Assembly (NCBI RefSeq): GCF_000169435.1
Contig: NZ_AAYB01000006.1
Coordinates: forward strand, 62,001-126,000
Source: Roseobacter sp. CCS2
Lineage (GTDB): Bacteria; Pseudomonadota; Alphaproteobacteria; Rhodobacterales; Rhodobacteraceae
DNA: 64,000 nt
Direction: 5' to 3'
The notes below the pieces were generated by a model that saw nothing but the letters and a program-made list of their open reading frames with translations, was not told where the DNA came from and did not search any database. A program made the position numbers and the translations under genes. Shown here one piece after another: positions 19,347-27,778 of this stretch (the first letter of the stretch is position 1; each line of letters begins with the position of its first letter).

Positions 19347-20552
19347 TTGTTGGATTGGGTTAATACAAAGCGCATCTTTACCGGCGCGGTGATGGCGACA
19401 CTGGCGCTATCGGTATCTGCGACGGCACAGGACGTCGTGCTTAAAATGGAAAACAATGCTGGCCCCGAATTGACCGGGACACTTCTTGAAGTGACTGAGA
19501 CATCTTTCGTGATTGATTCAACACTGGGACCAATGCGCGTTTCACGTGATGTCTTCACTTGCGTTGGTGCGGTCTGCCCAGCAGAAGGTTCCACACAAAT
19601 AAGCGCTGTTGGACCTATCGTTTGGGACGTTTCATTGTGGGGTAGCCGCCGGGCATTCACCGAACATGTTGAACGTCTGGCCGAATTGGTGGACGAAAAA
19701 ACAAGCGGTGAGTTCACGCTGAATATCTCATATGGCGGTCTGTCACCAAGCCGCGAAAACCTTGACAACATCTCAATCGGCACTTTTGAGATGGCACAGT
19801 TTTGTTCAGGCTATCACCCCGAAAAAACGCCGATGCTGTCAGTGCTCGAATTGCCATTCTTGGGCGTTTCTTCGCTCGAGCAAGAACTGGAACTGTCGCT
19901 GGCCGTCTACGACCATCCCGCAGTGAAAGCGGATTTGGCCCGTTGGAATGCCACCTTGCTGATGCCGTCACCGCAGCCGCAAAACAACATTTTGGGCGTT
20001 GGCCAACCCCCCATGTCGCTTGGCTCTTTTCGTGACATGACCATCCGTTCAACTGGCGGGATCGGTCTGGCGATTGAAGCGCTGGGTGCTCAATCCATTA
20101 CAATACCAGCCCCCCAAGTCAGCGAAGCACTGGCAGATGGCAGCGTTCAGGCTGTGGCGTTCGCACCGCACGCACATATGGCATTCAACACCGTCGAAAG
20201 TGGCGTCTGGTGGACATCCAACCTCAACCCCGGCACATCGAATTGTCCTGTGGTCGTGAACACCGACGCGCTGAACGGTTTATCAACACCCAACCGCGTT
20301 GCGTTGCTGTCGTCTGTGGATGAAGCGCTTGATCACTATATCAATCACTATAACGGTGTGACAATGGCAGCCTGGGGTCCCGCGTTGAAAGAGAACTTCA
20401 TCATGGAACTGGATATCAATGATGAAATTCTTGCTGCAATCGACCAAGCTGTCGCTGCACCTGCCGCGCAAAACTGGATTGCACGTAACCGTGCAGAAGG
20501 GCGTCCGGCACAAGAAATCTATGATCTTGTGACATCAATCATCTCAGAATGA
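19347..20552 (+). CDS. TRAP-type (DctP) substrate-binding protein with extra N-terminal domain
   Basis: A periplasmic protein of about 401 residues. I favour the TTG at 19347, preceded by AGAGGAA and giving a proper signal peptide (LDWVNTKRIFTGAVMATLALSVSATAQ); an ATG at 19317 would add ten charged residues and lacks a ribosome-binding site. After the signal, about residues 28-90 (DVVLKMENNAG through VFTCVGAVCP) resemble the N-terminal domain of rhodobacterial PstS/OmpA-type proteins. From about 100 on it is DctP-like: ISYGGLSPSRENLDNISIGTFEMAQF, LPFLGV, and RSTGGIGLAIEALGAQ. No TRAP membrane genes (DctQ/DctM) are nearby, so it is an orphan. Ligand unknown. Confidence 0.78.
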   Translation: MLDWVNTKRIFTGAVMATLALSVSATAQDVVLKMENNAGPELTGTLLEVTETSFVIDSTLGPMRVSRDVFTCVGAVCPAEGSTQISAVGPIVWDVSLWGSRRAFTEHVERLAELVDEKTSGEFTLNISYGGLSPSRENLDNISIGTFEMAQFCSGYHPEKTPMLSVLELPFLGVSSLEQELELSLAVYDHPAVKADLARWNATLLMPSPQPQNNILGVGQPPMSLGSFRDMTIRSTGGIGLAIEALGAQSITIPAPQVSEALADGSVQAVAFAPHAHMAFNTVESGVWWTSNLNPGTSNCPVVVNTDALNGLSTPNRVALLSSVDEALDHYINHYNGVTMAAWGPALKENFIMELDINDEILAAIDQAVAAPAAQNWIARNRAEGRPAQEIYDLVTSIISE

Positions 20553-20562
20553 TCAATCATCG

Positions 20563-20586
20563 CTTGGCCAGCAAAAGCTGGCCAAG
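20563..20586 (+). terminator. Strong hairpin after the DctP-like gene
   Basis: A perfect 10-bp stem (CTTGGCCAGC, 20563-20572, with 20577-20586) around an AAAA loop, 10 bp after the stop codon. No T-run follows, so it may be an mRNA 3'-end stabiliser or a weak, possibly bidirectional, terminator between this gene and the convergent HerA-like gene. Confidence 0.5.
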
Positions 20587-20633
20587 TCAGACCTGTGTCG
20601 TGGCTAACCATTCACGGGTTAAATCCATTAAAA

Positions 20634-22172
20634 TCAGCGTCCCTTAAAGAAGCTTCCCAGAATACCGCGCACCAGTCTGCGCCCGGTGGTCCCCTTCAAC
20701 TCCTTAACAACAACGGATGCCAGCGCACCGCCAAAACCACCACCCGACGACTTGCGCGCGGTGGTCGTTCTGCGCGAACTACGGCCACCTTCATAACGGC
20801 GTGCGGCCTTAAATTCGCGCTCTTTTTCTTCTAAACGTTCTTCTTCGACCTCGGCCTCTTCTGCTGCTTTCGCCGCGGCCTCCGCCCGTTTCGTCAGCAT
20901 CTCGAACGCGCTGTCGCGATCGAGCGTCTTGTCGTATTTACCTGCCATGTCAGAGGCGGACATGATCGCTTTGCGCGTGGGGCCATCAATGGGTCCCAGC
21001 TGTGATGATGGCGGGCGGATCAACGTCCGCTCAACAACCTGCGGAATGCCTTTACGATCAAGGAACGACGTCACCGCCTCACCGGTGCCGACCTCTTGAA
21101 TGGCGGCGGCTGTGTCAAAGGCCGGGTTGTCACGATAAGTTTCGGCGGCGGTTTTCAACTCTTTACGGTCTTTGGCGGTAAACGCGCGTAACGCGTGCTG
21201 CACACGGTTGCCCAATTGGCCCAGCACATCATCAGGAATGTCGCCGGGATTTTGCGTTACAAAATAAACGCCCACCCCTTTTGATCGGATCAGGCGCGCG
21301 ACCTGTTCGACCTTATCCACCAGCGCCTTTGGCGCATCGTCAAACAGCAGATGTGCCTCATCAAAGAAGAACACCAGCTTGGGTTTATCGGGGTTGCCGA
21401 CCTCGGGCAGTTCTTCAAAAAGCTCTGATAAAAGCCACAGCAGGAAAGTCGCATAAAGACGCGGACTGCCCATCAGTTGATCCGCGGCCAGAATATTAAT
21501 CTCGCCCCGCCCATCGCGGGTGCGCATCATATCGGCAAGGTCCATCGCAGGTTCACCAAACAGCGCTGTGCCACCTTGGTTTTCCAACACAAGCAACTGC
21601 CGCTGGATCGCGCCAATAGAGGATGACGCGACATTGCCGTAACGCAAAGACAATGCCTTGGCATTCTGGCCAACCCAAACCAGCAAGGCTTGCAGATCTT
21701 TAAGGTCCAACAGCGGCAGACCTTCTTCATCCGCCACGCGGAACGCCACGTTCAGCACACCTTCCTGCACATCCGTCAGATCCATCAGGCGTGACAGCAA
21801 AAGTGGGCCCATCTCGGCCACTGTGGCGCGGATCGGGTGACCCTTTTCGCCGAAAAGGTCCCAGAACGTGACCGGAAAGCTGTCGTATTGCAGATCAAGA
21901 CCAATGGTTTCGGCACGCGACATGAACGGTTCATGTAGCTTGAAATCGGGTGATCCGCTGACTGCAAGACCAGAAAGGTCGCCCTTTACGTCGGACAAAA
22001 ACACCGGCACGCCCGCAGCCGAAAATCCTTCGGCCATGATCTGCAAGGTAACGGTCTTACCTGTACCCGTCGCCCCGGCAATCAGCCCATGACGGTTCGC
22101 CTTGTCCAGCAAAAGGTTTTGCGCTGCGCCATAGCCTTCACCACCGCCGCCAATAAAGATATTCTCAGACAT
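20634..22172 (-). CDS. HerA-like DNA helicase/ATPase (DUF853 family)
   Basis: A cytoplasmic ATPase of about 512 residues. ATG 22172 ([10 protein letters not shown]) is chosen because the family begins this way; the open frame reaches 22313 but the extra part looks non-coding. Walker A GATGTGKT is near residue 35, and Walker [15 protein letters not shown] near 275, followed by a sensor-like [31 protein letters not shown] charged helical region ([27 protein letters not shown], about 425-450) and a basic, glycine/serine-rich segment end the protein. Family members are HerA/FtsK-type motors of poorly known role. It stands alone, convergent to the DctP-like gene. Confidence 0.88.
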   Translation of the reverse strand: MSENIFIGGGGEGYGAAQNLLLDKANRHGLIAGATGTGKTVTLQIMAEGFSAAGVPVFLSDVKGDLSGLAVSGSPDFKLHEPFMSRAETIGLDLQYDSFPVTFWDLFGEKGHPIRATVAEMGPLLLSRLMDLTDVQEGVLNVAFRVADEEGLPLLDLKDLQALLVWVGQNAKALSLRYGNVASSSIGAIQRQLLVLENQGGTALFGEPAMDLADMMRTRDGRGEINILAADQLMGSPRLYATFLLWLLSELFEELPEVGNPDKPKLVFFFDEAHLLFDDAPKALVDKVEQVARLIRSKGVGVYFVTQNPGDIPDDVLGQLGNRVQHALRAFTAKDRKELKTAAETYRDNPAFDTAAAIQEVGTGEAVTSFLDRKGIPQVVERTLIRPPSSQLGPIDGPTRKAIMSASDMAGKYDKTLDRDSAFEMLTKRAEAAAKAAEEAEVEEERLEEKEREFKAARRYEGGRSSRRTTTARKSSGGGFGGALASVVVKELKGTTGRRLVRGILGSFFKGR

Positions 22173-22248
22173 GAAACTGCCATCCCCCACACATATTTTC
22201 CAAGCAAAATACATTGTTAACCAGTTCATGCCACAATAAAGCGCGTCC

Positions 22249-22322
22249 AACCGCAGTCTTTGCCGCGGATGGGCATACGACCTCCCTGTTAGACTTGCCG
22301 TGCCTTCGGGCACGGTTTTTTT
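22249..22322 (+). ncRNA. Candidate small RNA 1
   Basis: An intrinsic terminator on the plus strand ends here, but no plus-strand protein gene precedes it within 1.7 kb. A weak promoter pair (TTGTTA 22214-22219, 17-bp spacer, TAAAGC 22237-22242) would start a transcript of about 74 bases. The transcript contains a CCTCCC stretch (within 22282-22287) that could pair with Shine-Dalgarno sequences. This rests on terminator position and a weak promoter only. Confidence 0.3.
22298..22322 (+). terminator. Intrinsic terminator
   Basis: A 7-bp perfect stem (CCGTGCC, 22298-22304, with 22309-22315) closes on the very stable TTCG tetraloop and is followed by seven T residues (22316-22322). It faces the plus strand and has no upstream protein gene. 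Confidence 0.85.
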
Positions 22323-22368
22323 GCCGGAACGGCGTGGCCTGCATCACCAATTTGTCAAAGGTTTCCGG

Positions 22369-22397
22369 TTGACGCCTTGTTTGGCTTTGCGTAGCTT
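22369..22397 (+). promoter_or_regulatory. Sigma-70-type promoter upstream of the ialB-like gene
   Basis: TTGACG (22369-22374), a 17-bp spacer and TAGCTT (22392-22397). The -35 box matches five of six consensus bases, and the spacing is ideal. Transcription would begin near 22404, just upstream of a short leader ORF and a second terminator. Confidence 0.5.
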
Positions 22398-22403
22398 CCG
22401 TGA

Positions 22404-22471
22404 AAATAGTCGGCCAAGTCCGGCAGGGAGAACATGGAGAAGGGCCACTTGCGGGCCCTTCTTCGTTTTTT
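22404..22471 (+). ncRNA. Candidate small RNA 2 or transcription-attenuator leader of the ialB-like gene
   Basis: Between the promoter at 22369-22397 and the T-run at 22466-22471 lies a compact unit of about 68 bases. It could be a free small RNA, or the terminated leader of the IalB-family gene at 22579, with read-through under some condition. It includes a ribosome-binding site (AGGGAGA) and the start of an 18-codon ORF that runs through the terminator stem. A resemblance to SRP RNA was examined and rejected. Confidence 0.42.
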
Positions 22472-22490
22472 GACCCCCGCAAAAATGTGA
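22434..22490 (+). CDS. Possible 18-residue leader peptide
   Basis: ATG 22434 follows AGGGAGA at a 4-6-base distance and opens an 18-codon frame ending TGA at 22490. The peptide is basic and leucine-rich (MEKGHLRALLRF...). The codons lie directly on the arms of the terminator hairpin 22439-22461, so a translating ribosome would block hairpin formation. There is no run of one amino acid as in classic biosynthetic attenuators. Chance cannot be ruled out. Confidence 0.3.
   Translation: MEKGHLRALLRFLTPAKM
22436..22471 (+). terminator. Intrinsic terminator in the ialB leader
   Basis: An 8-bp perfect stem (GAAGGGCC, 22439-22446, with 22454-22461) is extended by further pairs outward (22436-22438 with 22462-22464). 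It is followed by G and six T residues (22466-22471). It lies 108 bp before the IalB-family start. Confidence 0.82.
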
Positions 22491-22578
22491 GCGAAAGACA
22501 GCGCAAAGGCTGGTTTTTTGCGCTGACACACCCAGCCGCACATGGTAAGCCGCCGGAAAAGCCAAAAGGACAAGACCT

Positions 22579-23181
22579 ATGCGCCGTATCCTCATCACCC
22601 TTTTTATCGTCGCCATGCTCGGCCAACCAACCGTCACGCTCGCTCAGGAAACGACGGAAGACACCGAAGCACCCGCAGCAACGGATGATCTTGCACTGGG
22701 GCAACCCGTCGGCCCGCAGGTGGGTGAACCTTATGTACGTGATGAGTTCGGGGACTGGGCCTTACGCTGCATCAAGGCAGAAGACGGCGTGCCTGACCCC
22801 TGCAATCTTTATCAACTTCTCAGCAACGCTGACGGCGTGGCCGTTGCCGAGTTTAACCTGTTTCCACTACCCGAAGGCCAGCAGCGTGCTGCGGCAGGTG
22901 CCACGATTGTTGTGCCGCTTGAAACCCTGTTGACCCAGCAATTGACCATTGCGGTTGATGGGCAGAATGCGCGCCGGTATCCGTTTACGTTCTGTAATCG
23001 TGCCGGATGCGTTGCCCGGCTTGGGTTCACACAAGAAGAAGTGGACGAATTGAAGCGCGGCAATGCAGCAACCATTCGTTTGGTGCCCGCAGCCGCCCCC
23101 GACGAAGAAGTTGTGCTAAATGTCTCTCTGACAGGGTTCACTGCTGGATTTACGGCGTCAACCGAAGCCGAAGCCGAGTGA
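22579..23181 (+). CDS. Invasion-associated locus B (IalB) family protein
   Basis: An exported protein of 200 residues with signal peptide MRRILITLFIVAMLGQPTVTLAQ. The mature part has the IalB-family core: DEFGDWALRCIKAEDG (about 55-70), CNLYQLL, a hydrophobic strand region VAVAEFNLFPLP, and the second cysteine pair in FTFCNRAGCVARLGF (about 133-147). The conserved cysteines suggest disulfides in the periplasm. The name comes from a Bartonella protein for erythrocyte invasion; in free-living alphaproteobacteria the role is unknown. Upstream lies a promoter followed by a terminator-like hairpin, suggesting leader control. Confidence 0.85.
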   Translation: MRRILITLFIVAMLGQPTVTLAQETTEDTEAPAATDDLALGQPVGPQVGEPYVRDEFGDWALRCIKAEDGVPDPCNLYQLLSNADGVAVAEFNLFPLPEGQQRAAAGATIVVPLETLLTQQLTIAVDGQNARRYPFTFCNRAGCVARLGFTQEEVDELKRGNAATIRLVPAAAPDEEVVLNVSLTGFTAGFTASTEAEAE

Positions 23182-23199
23182 TTGGCGTTGGTGCTGCGC

Positions 23200-24408
23200 T
23201 TAATGTTTGCGCAGCGCCAAGACCGCATTCAAACCACCAAAGGCAAAAGCGTTTGACAACGCCACCTCAATATCCGCATCGCGCGCGATATTGGGAACAA
23301 CATCAAGTGCGCATTCAGGGTCCGGTTCTTCGTATCCGATTGTGGGGGCCACGATGCCGTCTTTCAGCGCCATGATGCAGGCCAACAGCTCAACAGCGCC
23401 CGTCCCGCCGATCAGGTGGCCATGCATGGATTTGGTCGAGGATATCATCAAATTGTCCGCATGCGCACCAAAGACATCCGCCACGGCCGCACATTCGGTC
23501 TTGTCATTCGCGGCGGTGCCGGTGCCATGGGCATTCACATAGCCCACCGCCTCTTTCGGCAGTTTGGCATCGTTGATAGCGCCCGCAATCGCCCGCGCGG
23601 CCCCTTGTTTGGAAGGCATCACGATATCAGATGCGTCGGATGACATCGCGAACCCAACCACTTCGCACAATATCGCAGCCCCCCGCGCTTTGGCATGGGC
23701 GTAGTCTTCAAAGACAAAAACGCCCGCCCCTTCGCCTTGCACCATGCCATTGCGTGTGGCCGAAAACGGGCGGCACGCATCCTTGGACATCACGCGCAAG
23801 CCTTCCCAAGCCTTGATCCCGCCAAAACACAGCATTGCCTCTGATCCGCCGGTGACCATGACCTTTGCCATGCCACAGCGCACCATGTTAAAGGCTTGCC
23901 CCATTGCGTGATTAGACGACGCACAGGCCGTCGCCACAGTAAAGGTTGGCCCGCGCAGGTTCCATTCCATTGACACATGACTGGCGGCGGCATTGTTCAT
24001 CAACTTGGGTACGATAAAAGGATGCACCCGGTTCTTACCGGCCTCATACACAGCGCGGTAGTTGTCATCTTGCGTGTTCAGACCGCCCCCGGACGTGCCA
24101 AGTACGACGCCGGATTTATCCGCCAACTCACCCGTGAACGTCAGCCCGGACTGCCCAACCGCCTCGCGTGCGGCCAGCAAGGTAAACTGCGTGAACCGAT
24201 CGTAAAGCGCGATTTGCTGGCGGTTGAAATGTGTCTTCTCATCATAGTCTTTGACCTGTCCGCCGATCTGAATGGACAAGCGGTCAACATCCGCAATTTC
24301 CAACGGGCCGATCCCACAACGCCCGTCCTGCATGGCAGCAAAGGTCGCAGGCACATCCGCCCCCAGCGGATTGATCGTCCCTGCCCCAGTGATCACGACA
24401 CGGTTCAT
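23200..24408 (-). CDS. Beta-ketoacyl-ACP synthase (FabF-like paralog)
   Basis: A condensing enzyme of 402 residues that extends acyl chains on an acyl carrier protein. The catalytic triad is present: Cys in VATACASSNHAMG (about 159-171), His in NAHGTGTAANDKTE (about 295) and His in KSMHGHLIGGTGAVE (about 328-342). Its ATG follows the stop of the dedicated acyl carrier protein with no spacer. The position after an LpxD-like gene rather than in the fab locus suggests a special acyl chain (for an envelope lipid), not bulk fatty acid synthesis. FabF/FabB subtype is not certain. Confidence 0.9.
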   Translation of the reverse strand: MNRVVITGAGTINPLGADVPATFAAMQDGRCGIGPLEIADVDRLSIQIGGQVKDYDEKTHFNRQQIALYDRFTQFTLLAAREAVGQSGLTFTGELADKSGVVLGTSGGGLNTQDDNYRAVYEAGKNRVHPFIVPKLMNNAAASHVSMEWNLRGPTFTVATACASSNHAMGQAFNMVRCGMAKVMVTGGSEAMLCFGGIKAWEGLRVMSKDACRPFSATRNGMVQGEGAGVFVFEDYAHAKARGAAILCEVVGFAMSSDASDIVMPSKQGAARAIAGAINDAKLPKEAVGYVNAHGTGTAANDKTECAAVADVFGAHADNLMISSTKSMHGHLIGGTGAVELLACIMALKDGIVAPTIGYEEPDPECALDVVPNIARDADIEVALSNAFAFGGLNAVLALRKH

Positions 24409-24669
24409 TTATCCCGCCTGCTCGGCTTTGAGTTTCTCAACCGCCGCAACAATGGCCGCGATGGATGAAATGTCGAAATCGCTGGCTTGCGGGTCATTGG
24501 CATTGAAAGGCACGTTAATGTCGAAAGCCTCTTCAATCGCAAAGATACTTTCGACTAACCCAAGGCTGTCGATCCCGATGTCTTCCAACGTGTTGTCCAT
24601 GGCTATGTCGCCGGGCTCTACCATGGCCTGGTCAGCAATAATCGCGATGACCTGATCTTTGATGCTCAT
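24409..24669 (-). CDS. Acyl carrier protein (specialised)
   Basis: An 86-residue acidic carrier. The phosphopantetheine serine is in GIDSLGLVESIF (about residues 33-44). The sequence differs from housekeeping AcpP, which has DSLDTVE, and from rhizobial AcpXL, which has DSLDFLD, so I give no symbol. It is encoded between the LpxD-like gene (60 bp upstream) and the ketoacyl synthase (directly downstream, no spacer), so it very likely serves those two enzymes. Confidence 0.9.
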   Translation of the reverse strand: MSIKDQVIAIIADQAMVEPGDIAMDNTLEDIGIDSLGLVESIFAIEEAFDINVPFNANDPQASDFDISSIAAIVAAVEKLKAEQAG

Positions 24670-24729
24670 CTCGTGACACTCATGTTGTTTGGCGTGGATG
24701 TAGTCACTCTGGCGGCAATTTGAAACAGA

Positions 24730-25794
24730 CTATTGACGTTTCGCCATCTCACGCAGCATGCGTGGCAGACGGCGCAAGGCTTTGTACCCTTCGATATGCG
24801 TCTGCATCTTGGTCGCAGGATAGCCCATCATGACCCGGCCTTTGGGCACGTTGGACAGCACCACGCTACCGCCACCAAGGACAACATCGTCGCCAACAAT
24901 CAGATTGTCAGCAACGCCAGCCTTGCCGCCGACAACAACACGATCACCGATCACAGTCGACCCGGCCACCCCGGCCTGCGCGCACAGCAAACAGTGTTCC
25001 CCCACGATCACGTTGTGGCCAACCTGCACAAGGCTGTCGATCTTTGTGCCAGCCCCGACACGCGTTGCCCGGATCGTGCCCGCGTCAACGCAGGAATTTG
25101 CCCCCACCTCAACATCATCGCCGATGGTCACGCCGCCCAGTGAATGAATGCGATGCCATGTGGGATCATCAGGGATTTCCATATCACCCTCACCCAGCGT
25201 TTCACGCGCTTTTTCCACGTTGGACGGTTCAGCCGTCACAAAAGAAAACCCATCGCCACCAATTGCTGCGTTGGGCTGCAAGATCACCCGCGCGCCAAGG
25301 CGCACGCCACGGCGCAATCGCACGCCCGCATGTATCTGACAGTCAGTACCAATTGCCACGCCTTCAGCAACACTGACCTGATCCGCAATCCAAGTATTGT
25401 TACCGATGATGGCGTCAGGGCCAACAACGGTAAACGCGCCAATGGTAACGTTCTTGCCGATGCGCGCCGATGGATCCACAGCCGCATGCGGGCTGATCCC
25501 GTCCCGTGGCAAATCCCGGTCCAACATCTGCGTTAGCCCCGCCATCGCCAATCGCGCACGCGGCGCAATGATGGCGGCCTCTAACCCCAAAGCCTGCCAA
25601 TCCGCGCCGGGCCAGACAACAGCGGCACGTGCGTTGCCATCGCCCAAGGCGTCAGCATAAGCGGGGGTCATCGCCAAGGCCAGATCATCGCGCCCTGCTG
25701 TTGCAGGCTCTGCTGCGCCGTTCACCAAAAGATCAACGGCGCCAAAGGCCTTTGCCCCTAGCGCCGCTGCGATGTATTTGATCTGATGTGCCAT
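24730..25794 (-). CDS. LpxD-like UDP-3-O-acylglucosamine N-acyltransferase paralog
   Basis: A 354-residue acyltransferase with an N-terminal LpxD-type nucleotide-binding domain (about 1-100; DDLALAMTPAYADAL) and a left-handed beta-helix made of hexapeptide repeats (about 100-320). The catalytic histidine context SLVQVGHNVIVG (about 255-266) corresponds to the LpxD QxxHN motif. The helical tail ALRRLPRMLREMAKRQ closes the protein. Canonical lpxD usually lies with bamA, fabZ and lpxA; here the partners are an L,D-transpeptidase, an ACP and a ketoacyl synthase, so this is probably a second copy or a related N-acyltransferase with another acceptor. Confidence 0.82.
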   Translation of the reverse strand: MAHQIKYIAAALGAKAFGAVDLLVNGAAEPATAGRDDLALAMTPAYADALGDGNARAAVVWPGADWQALGLEAAIIAPRARLAMAGLTQMLDRDLPRDGISPHAAVDPSARIGKNVTIGAFTVVGPDAIIGNNTWIADQVSVAEGVAIGTDCQIHAGVRLRRGVRLGARVILQPNAAIGGDGFSFVTAEPSNVEKARETLGEGDMEIPDDPTWHRIHSLGGVTIGDDVEVGANSCVDAGTIRATRVGAGTKIDSLVQVGHNVIVGEHCLLCAQAGVAGSTVIGDRVVVGGKAGVADNLIVGDDVVLGGGSVVLSNVPKGRVMMGYPATKMQTHIEGYKALRRLPRMLREMAKRQ

Positions 25795-25826
25795 TACTGC
25801 CCCCGGCGTTTAATCCGAGGTCAGAT

Positions 25827-27437
25827 TTACCCGCGAACGGCGCGAAGAGCCACCCCTTCGCGCGCAAGCGCGTTCCAGATGCGACCGTCACGTCCGTAAA
25901 CATCACGGCGGAATTGGACCTTACCATCGGCAGGCACAATGGCCGTCCGGTAAACAAGATGCACTGGCACCGGTGTCTCTAGATCGACGCGGCGTTCACG
26001 CCCGCTGCGCAAATGGCCCTGAAAGACCTCTTCAGGGTTGCCTACCTGTCTGGCCAGCAAAGCATATGCGAAATCAAATGGATCAGCGAGGCGCACACAG
26101 CCATGGCTATAGGCGCGTGTTTCACGGCCAAACAGACTTTTTGACGGCGTGTCGTGCAGATAGATATTATACCGATTAGGGAACATGAACTTGACCAGAC
26201 CCAGCGCGTTGCCCTGGCTTGGCGGTTCGCGGAAGGAATATGGAAAGTTTGTCGGTGTGTATTGGCTGAAATCCGCAGTGCTGCGATCAACGACACGGCC
26301 ATTGCGATCTGTGATCACCAGATTGCGCACCGCATTCGGGTTGGCTTGCAACTGTGGTAGGAATTCTTTGGTGATAATCGAACGCGGGACATACCAGCTT
26401 GGGTTGATGACCATAAACTCCATCACATCCGAAAACTCGGGCGTGACACGATCACGGTCGCGGGCACCGACGACTGAACGGGTCGAAAATGTCTCAACAC
26501 CATTATCGTAAATCTTGGCGGTAAAATCTGTGATGTTCACCCAGACATGGCGTTCGCCCCGCGGACGGTTGATCCAACGCTCACGTTCCATTGCCACAAT
26601 GATCGACCGCAGGCGGGCTTCTGGCTGAACGTTGATTTCGTCCAAGGTGCCAGCGCCAGCCGTGCCATCAATGGCCAGCCCGTGCGCTTGTTGAAAGCGC
26701 GTGATGGCGCCATAAATCGCGTCATCATAGGTTTGCGTATTGGTGCGCGGCAAATAGCCCATCGCGATCAAACGATTGCGCAACGCAACAACACCGGCAC
26801 CACTGTCGCCCCGTTCATATTTGCGGCCAGGCACGGTTGGCCCCCAGCCGCCCTGCCCGATCAAACGCTCCATCCGCATCTTTTCAGACATCAGGCGGGT
26901 GTATTCCGGCGCGCTTGGCGCCAAGGCACGCATAAACGCTGACGGATTAGACTGCGCAAAGGCGCGCATGGTGCTAAGGCGCGACCGCACAGGCACCTGA
27001 CGATGGATTGCTGAATCAATTCGCGACGGTGTCAGCAGGCCGGTCTGAATATCACGCGCGTAGTCAAGAAACTGGCGTGAAAGTTCGACTTCCAGACGCC
27101 CCTGCTCTTGCACGGTGGTGGCAGCCTGCAACTGTGCAATCAATCCTTCTGCATCATAGCCGTCACTTGGCAAACCGTGATTTCCCGCCTCGCTAAAGGC
27201 TGTCAGCAGCGCATTGCGACGATTGCGGTCGTTACGTGTGCTCCAGATGCCATCAAAGTTGCGTTCGCGGTAAAAGCTTAGCAGATCGGGATCGTTTGAT
27301 GCCGCCTGTGCGACGGCCTGACGAAACTCTGTCACTTGCGCATGTGCTTGCGGCACGCTGAACAACAAAACAAACGCCGCCAAAATTGCGGGTATAAGGC
27401 GCATAAAATGATTTGACCGTACTAAATAAGCAGACAT
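25827..27437 (-). CDS. L,D-transpeptidase (YcbB/LdtD type), exported
   Basis: Forms 3-3 cross-links in peptidoglycan or attaches proteins to it. The start ATG 27437 has AGGGA about nine bases ahead; the product has about 536 residues. A membrane/signal segment MRLIPAILAAFVLLFSVPQAHAQ starts near residue 12. A domain typical of long YcbB proteins follows (about 40-190), then a peptidoglycan-binding repeat (RNRLIAMGYLP ... RFQQAHGLAIDGTAG, about 225-275). The catalytic YkuD domain has HDTPSKSLFGRETRAYSHGCVRLADP (about 400-425), with the nucleophile in SHGCVR. It heads the lpxD-like/ACP/KAS run (32-bp gap) and is divergent from a MepK-like gene. Confidence 0.92.
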   Translation of the reverse strand: MSAYLVRSNHFMRLIPAILAAFVLLFSVPQAHAQVTEFRQAVAQAASNDPDLLSFYRERNFDGIWSTRNDRNRRNALLTAFSEAGNHGLPSDGYDAEGLIAQLQAATTVQEQGRLEVELSRQFLDYARDIQTGLLTPSRIDSAIHRQVPVRSRLSTMRAFAQSNPSAFMRALAPSAPEYTRLMSEKMRMERLIGQGGWGPTVPGRKYERGDSGAGVVALRNRLIAMGYLPRTNTQTYDDAIYGAITRFQQAHGLAIDGTAGAGTLDEINVQPEARLRSIIVAMERERWINRPRGERHVWVNITDFTAKIYDNGVETFSTRSVVGARDRDRVTPEFSDVMEFMVINPSWYVPRSIITKEFLPQLQANPNAVRNLVITDRNGRVVDRSTADFSQYTPTNFPYSFREPPSQGNALGLVKFMFPNRYNIYLHDTPSKSLFGRETRAYSHGCVRLADPFDFAYALLARQVGNPEEVFQGHLRSGRERRVDLETPVPVHLVYRTAIVPADGKVQFRRDVYGRDGRIWNALAREGVALRAVRG

Positions 27438-27778
27438 CACTGGGTTCCCTGAAGCTTGACAGACCATATCGCAGCAATATGGCATTGAAGAGTATGCTTA
27501 TCCTTACCAAAACCGGTGTCTATTGACAAAAACGAGACAGGACATCCCGACGCAAGAGTGTTGCACCGTTGCAGCCCTAAGAAGTGTCATAGAGTCCTGA
27601 TCGCCACATCTGCGCAAAAAATCGCCAATTTCTCACTTGTTAAGGGAATTCCCCTAAACAGGCCTTGGTCAACGATTCGAAATATGTCATATGTTCCCAA
27701 CATCTGGGGAGATGTGGGCACAAAGCCGCTGTAAAGCGGCGGAAATCTAAGTCGAGCGACGGGACAGGCGCGAAACAC
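27438..27778. other. Divergent spacer between L,D-transpeptidase and MepK-like genes
   Basis: This 341-bp gap holds no convincing gene. It includes a perfect palindrome GGGAATTCCC (27644-27653) flanked by TTAA-like bases and a 6-bp hairpin GCCGCT/AGCGGC (27724-27739) with a GTAA loop in the probable leader of the plus-strand gene. Promoters for both divergent genes should lie here; I could not assign them with confidence. Confidence 0.5.

Noticed and set aside
22400-22471. Possible SRP RNA (ffs)
   Set aside because: GGCCAAGTCCGGCAGGGAG recalls the SRP helix-8 sequence, but the tetraloop would be GGCA rather than GGAA/GNRA and the symmetric-loop bases do not match, so the likeness is probably chance.
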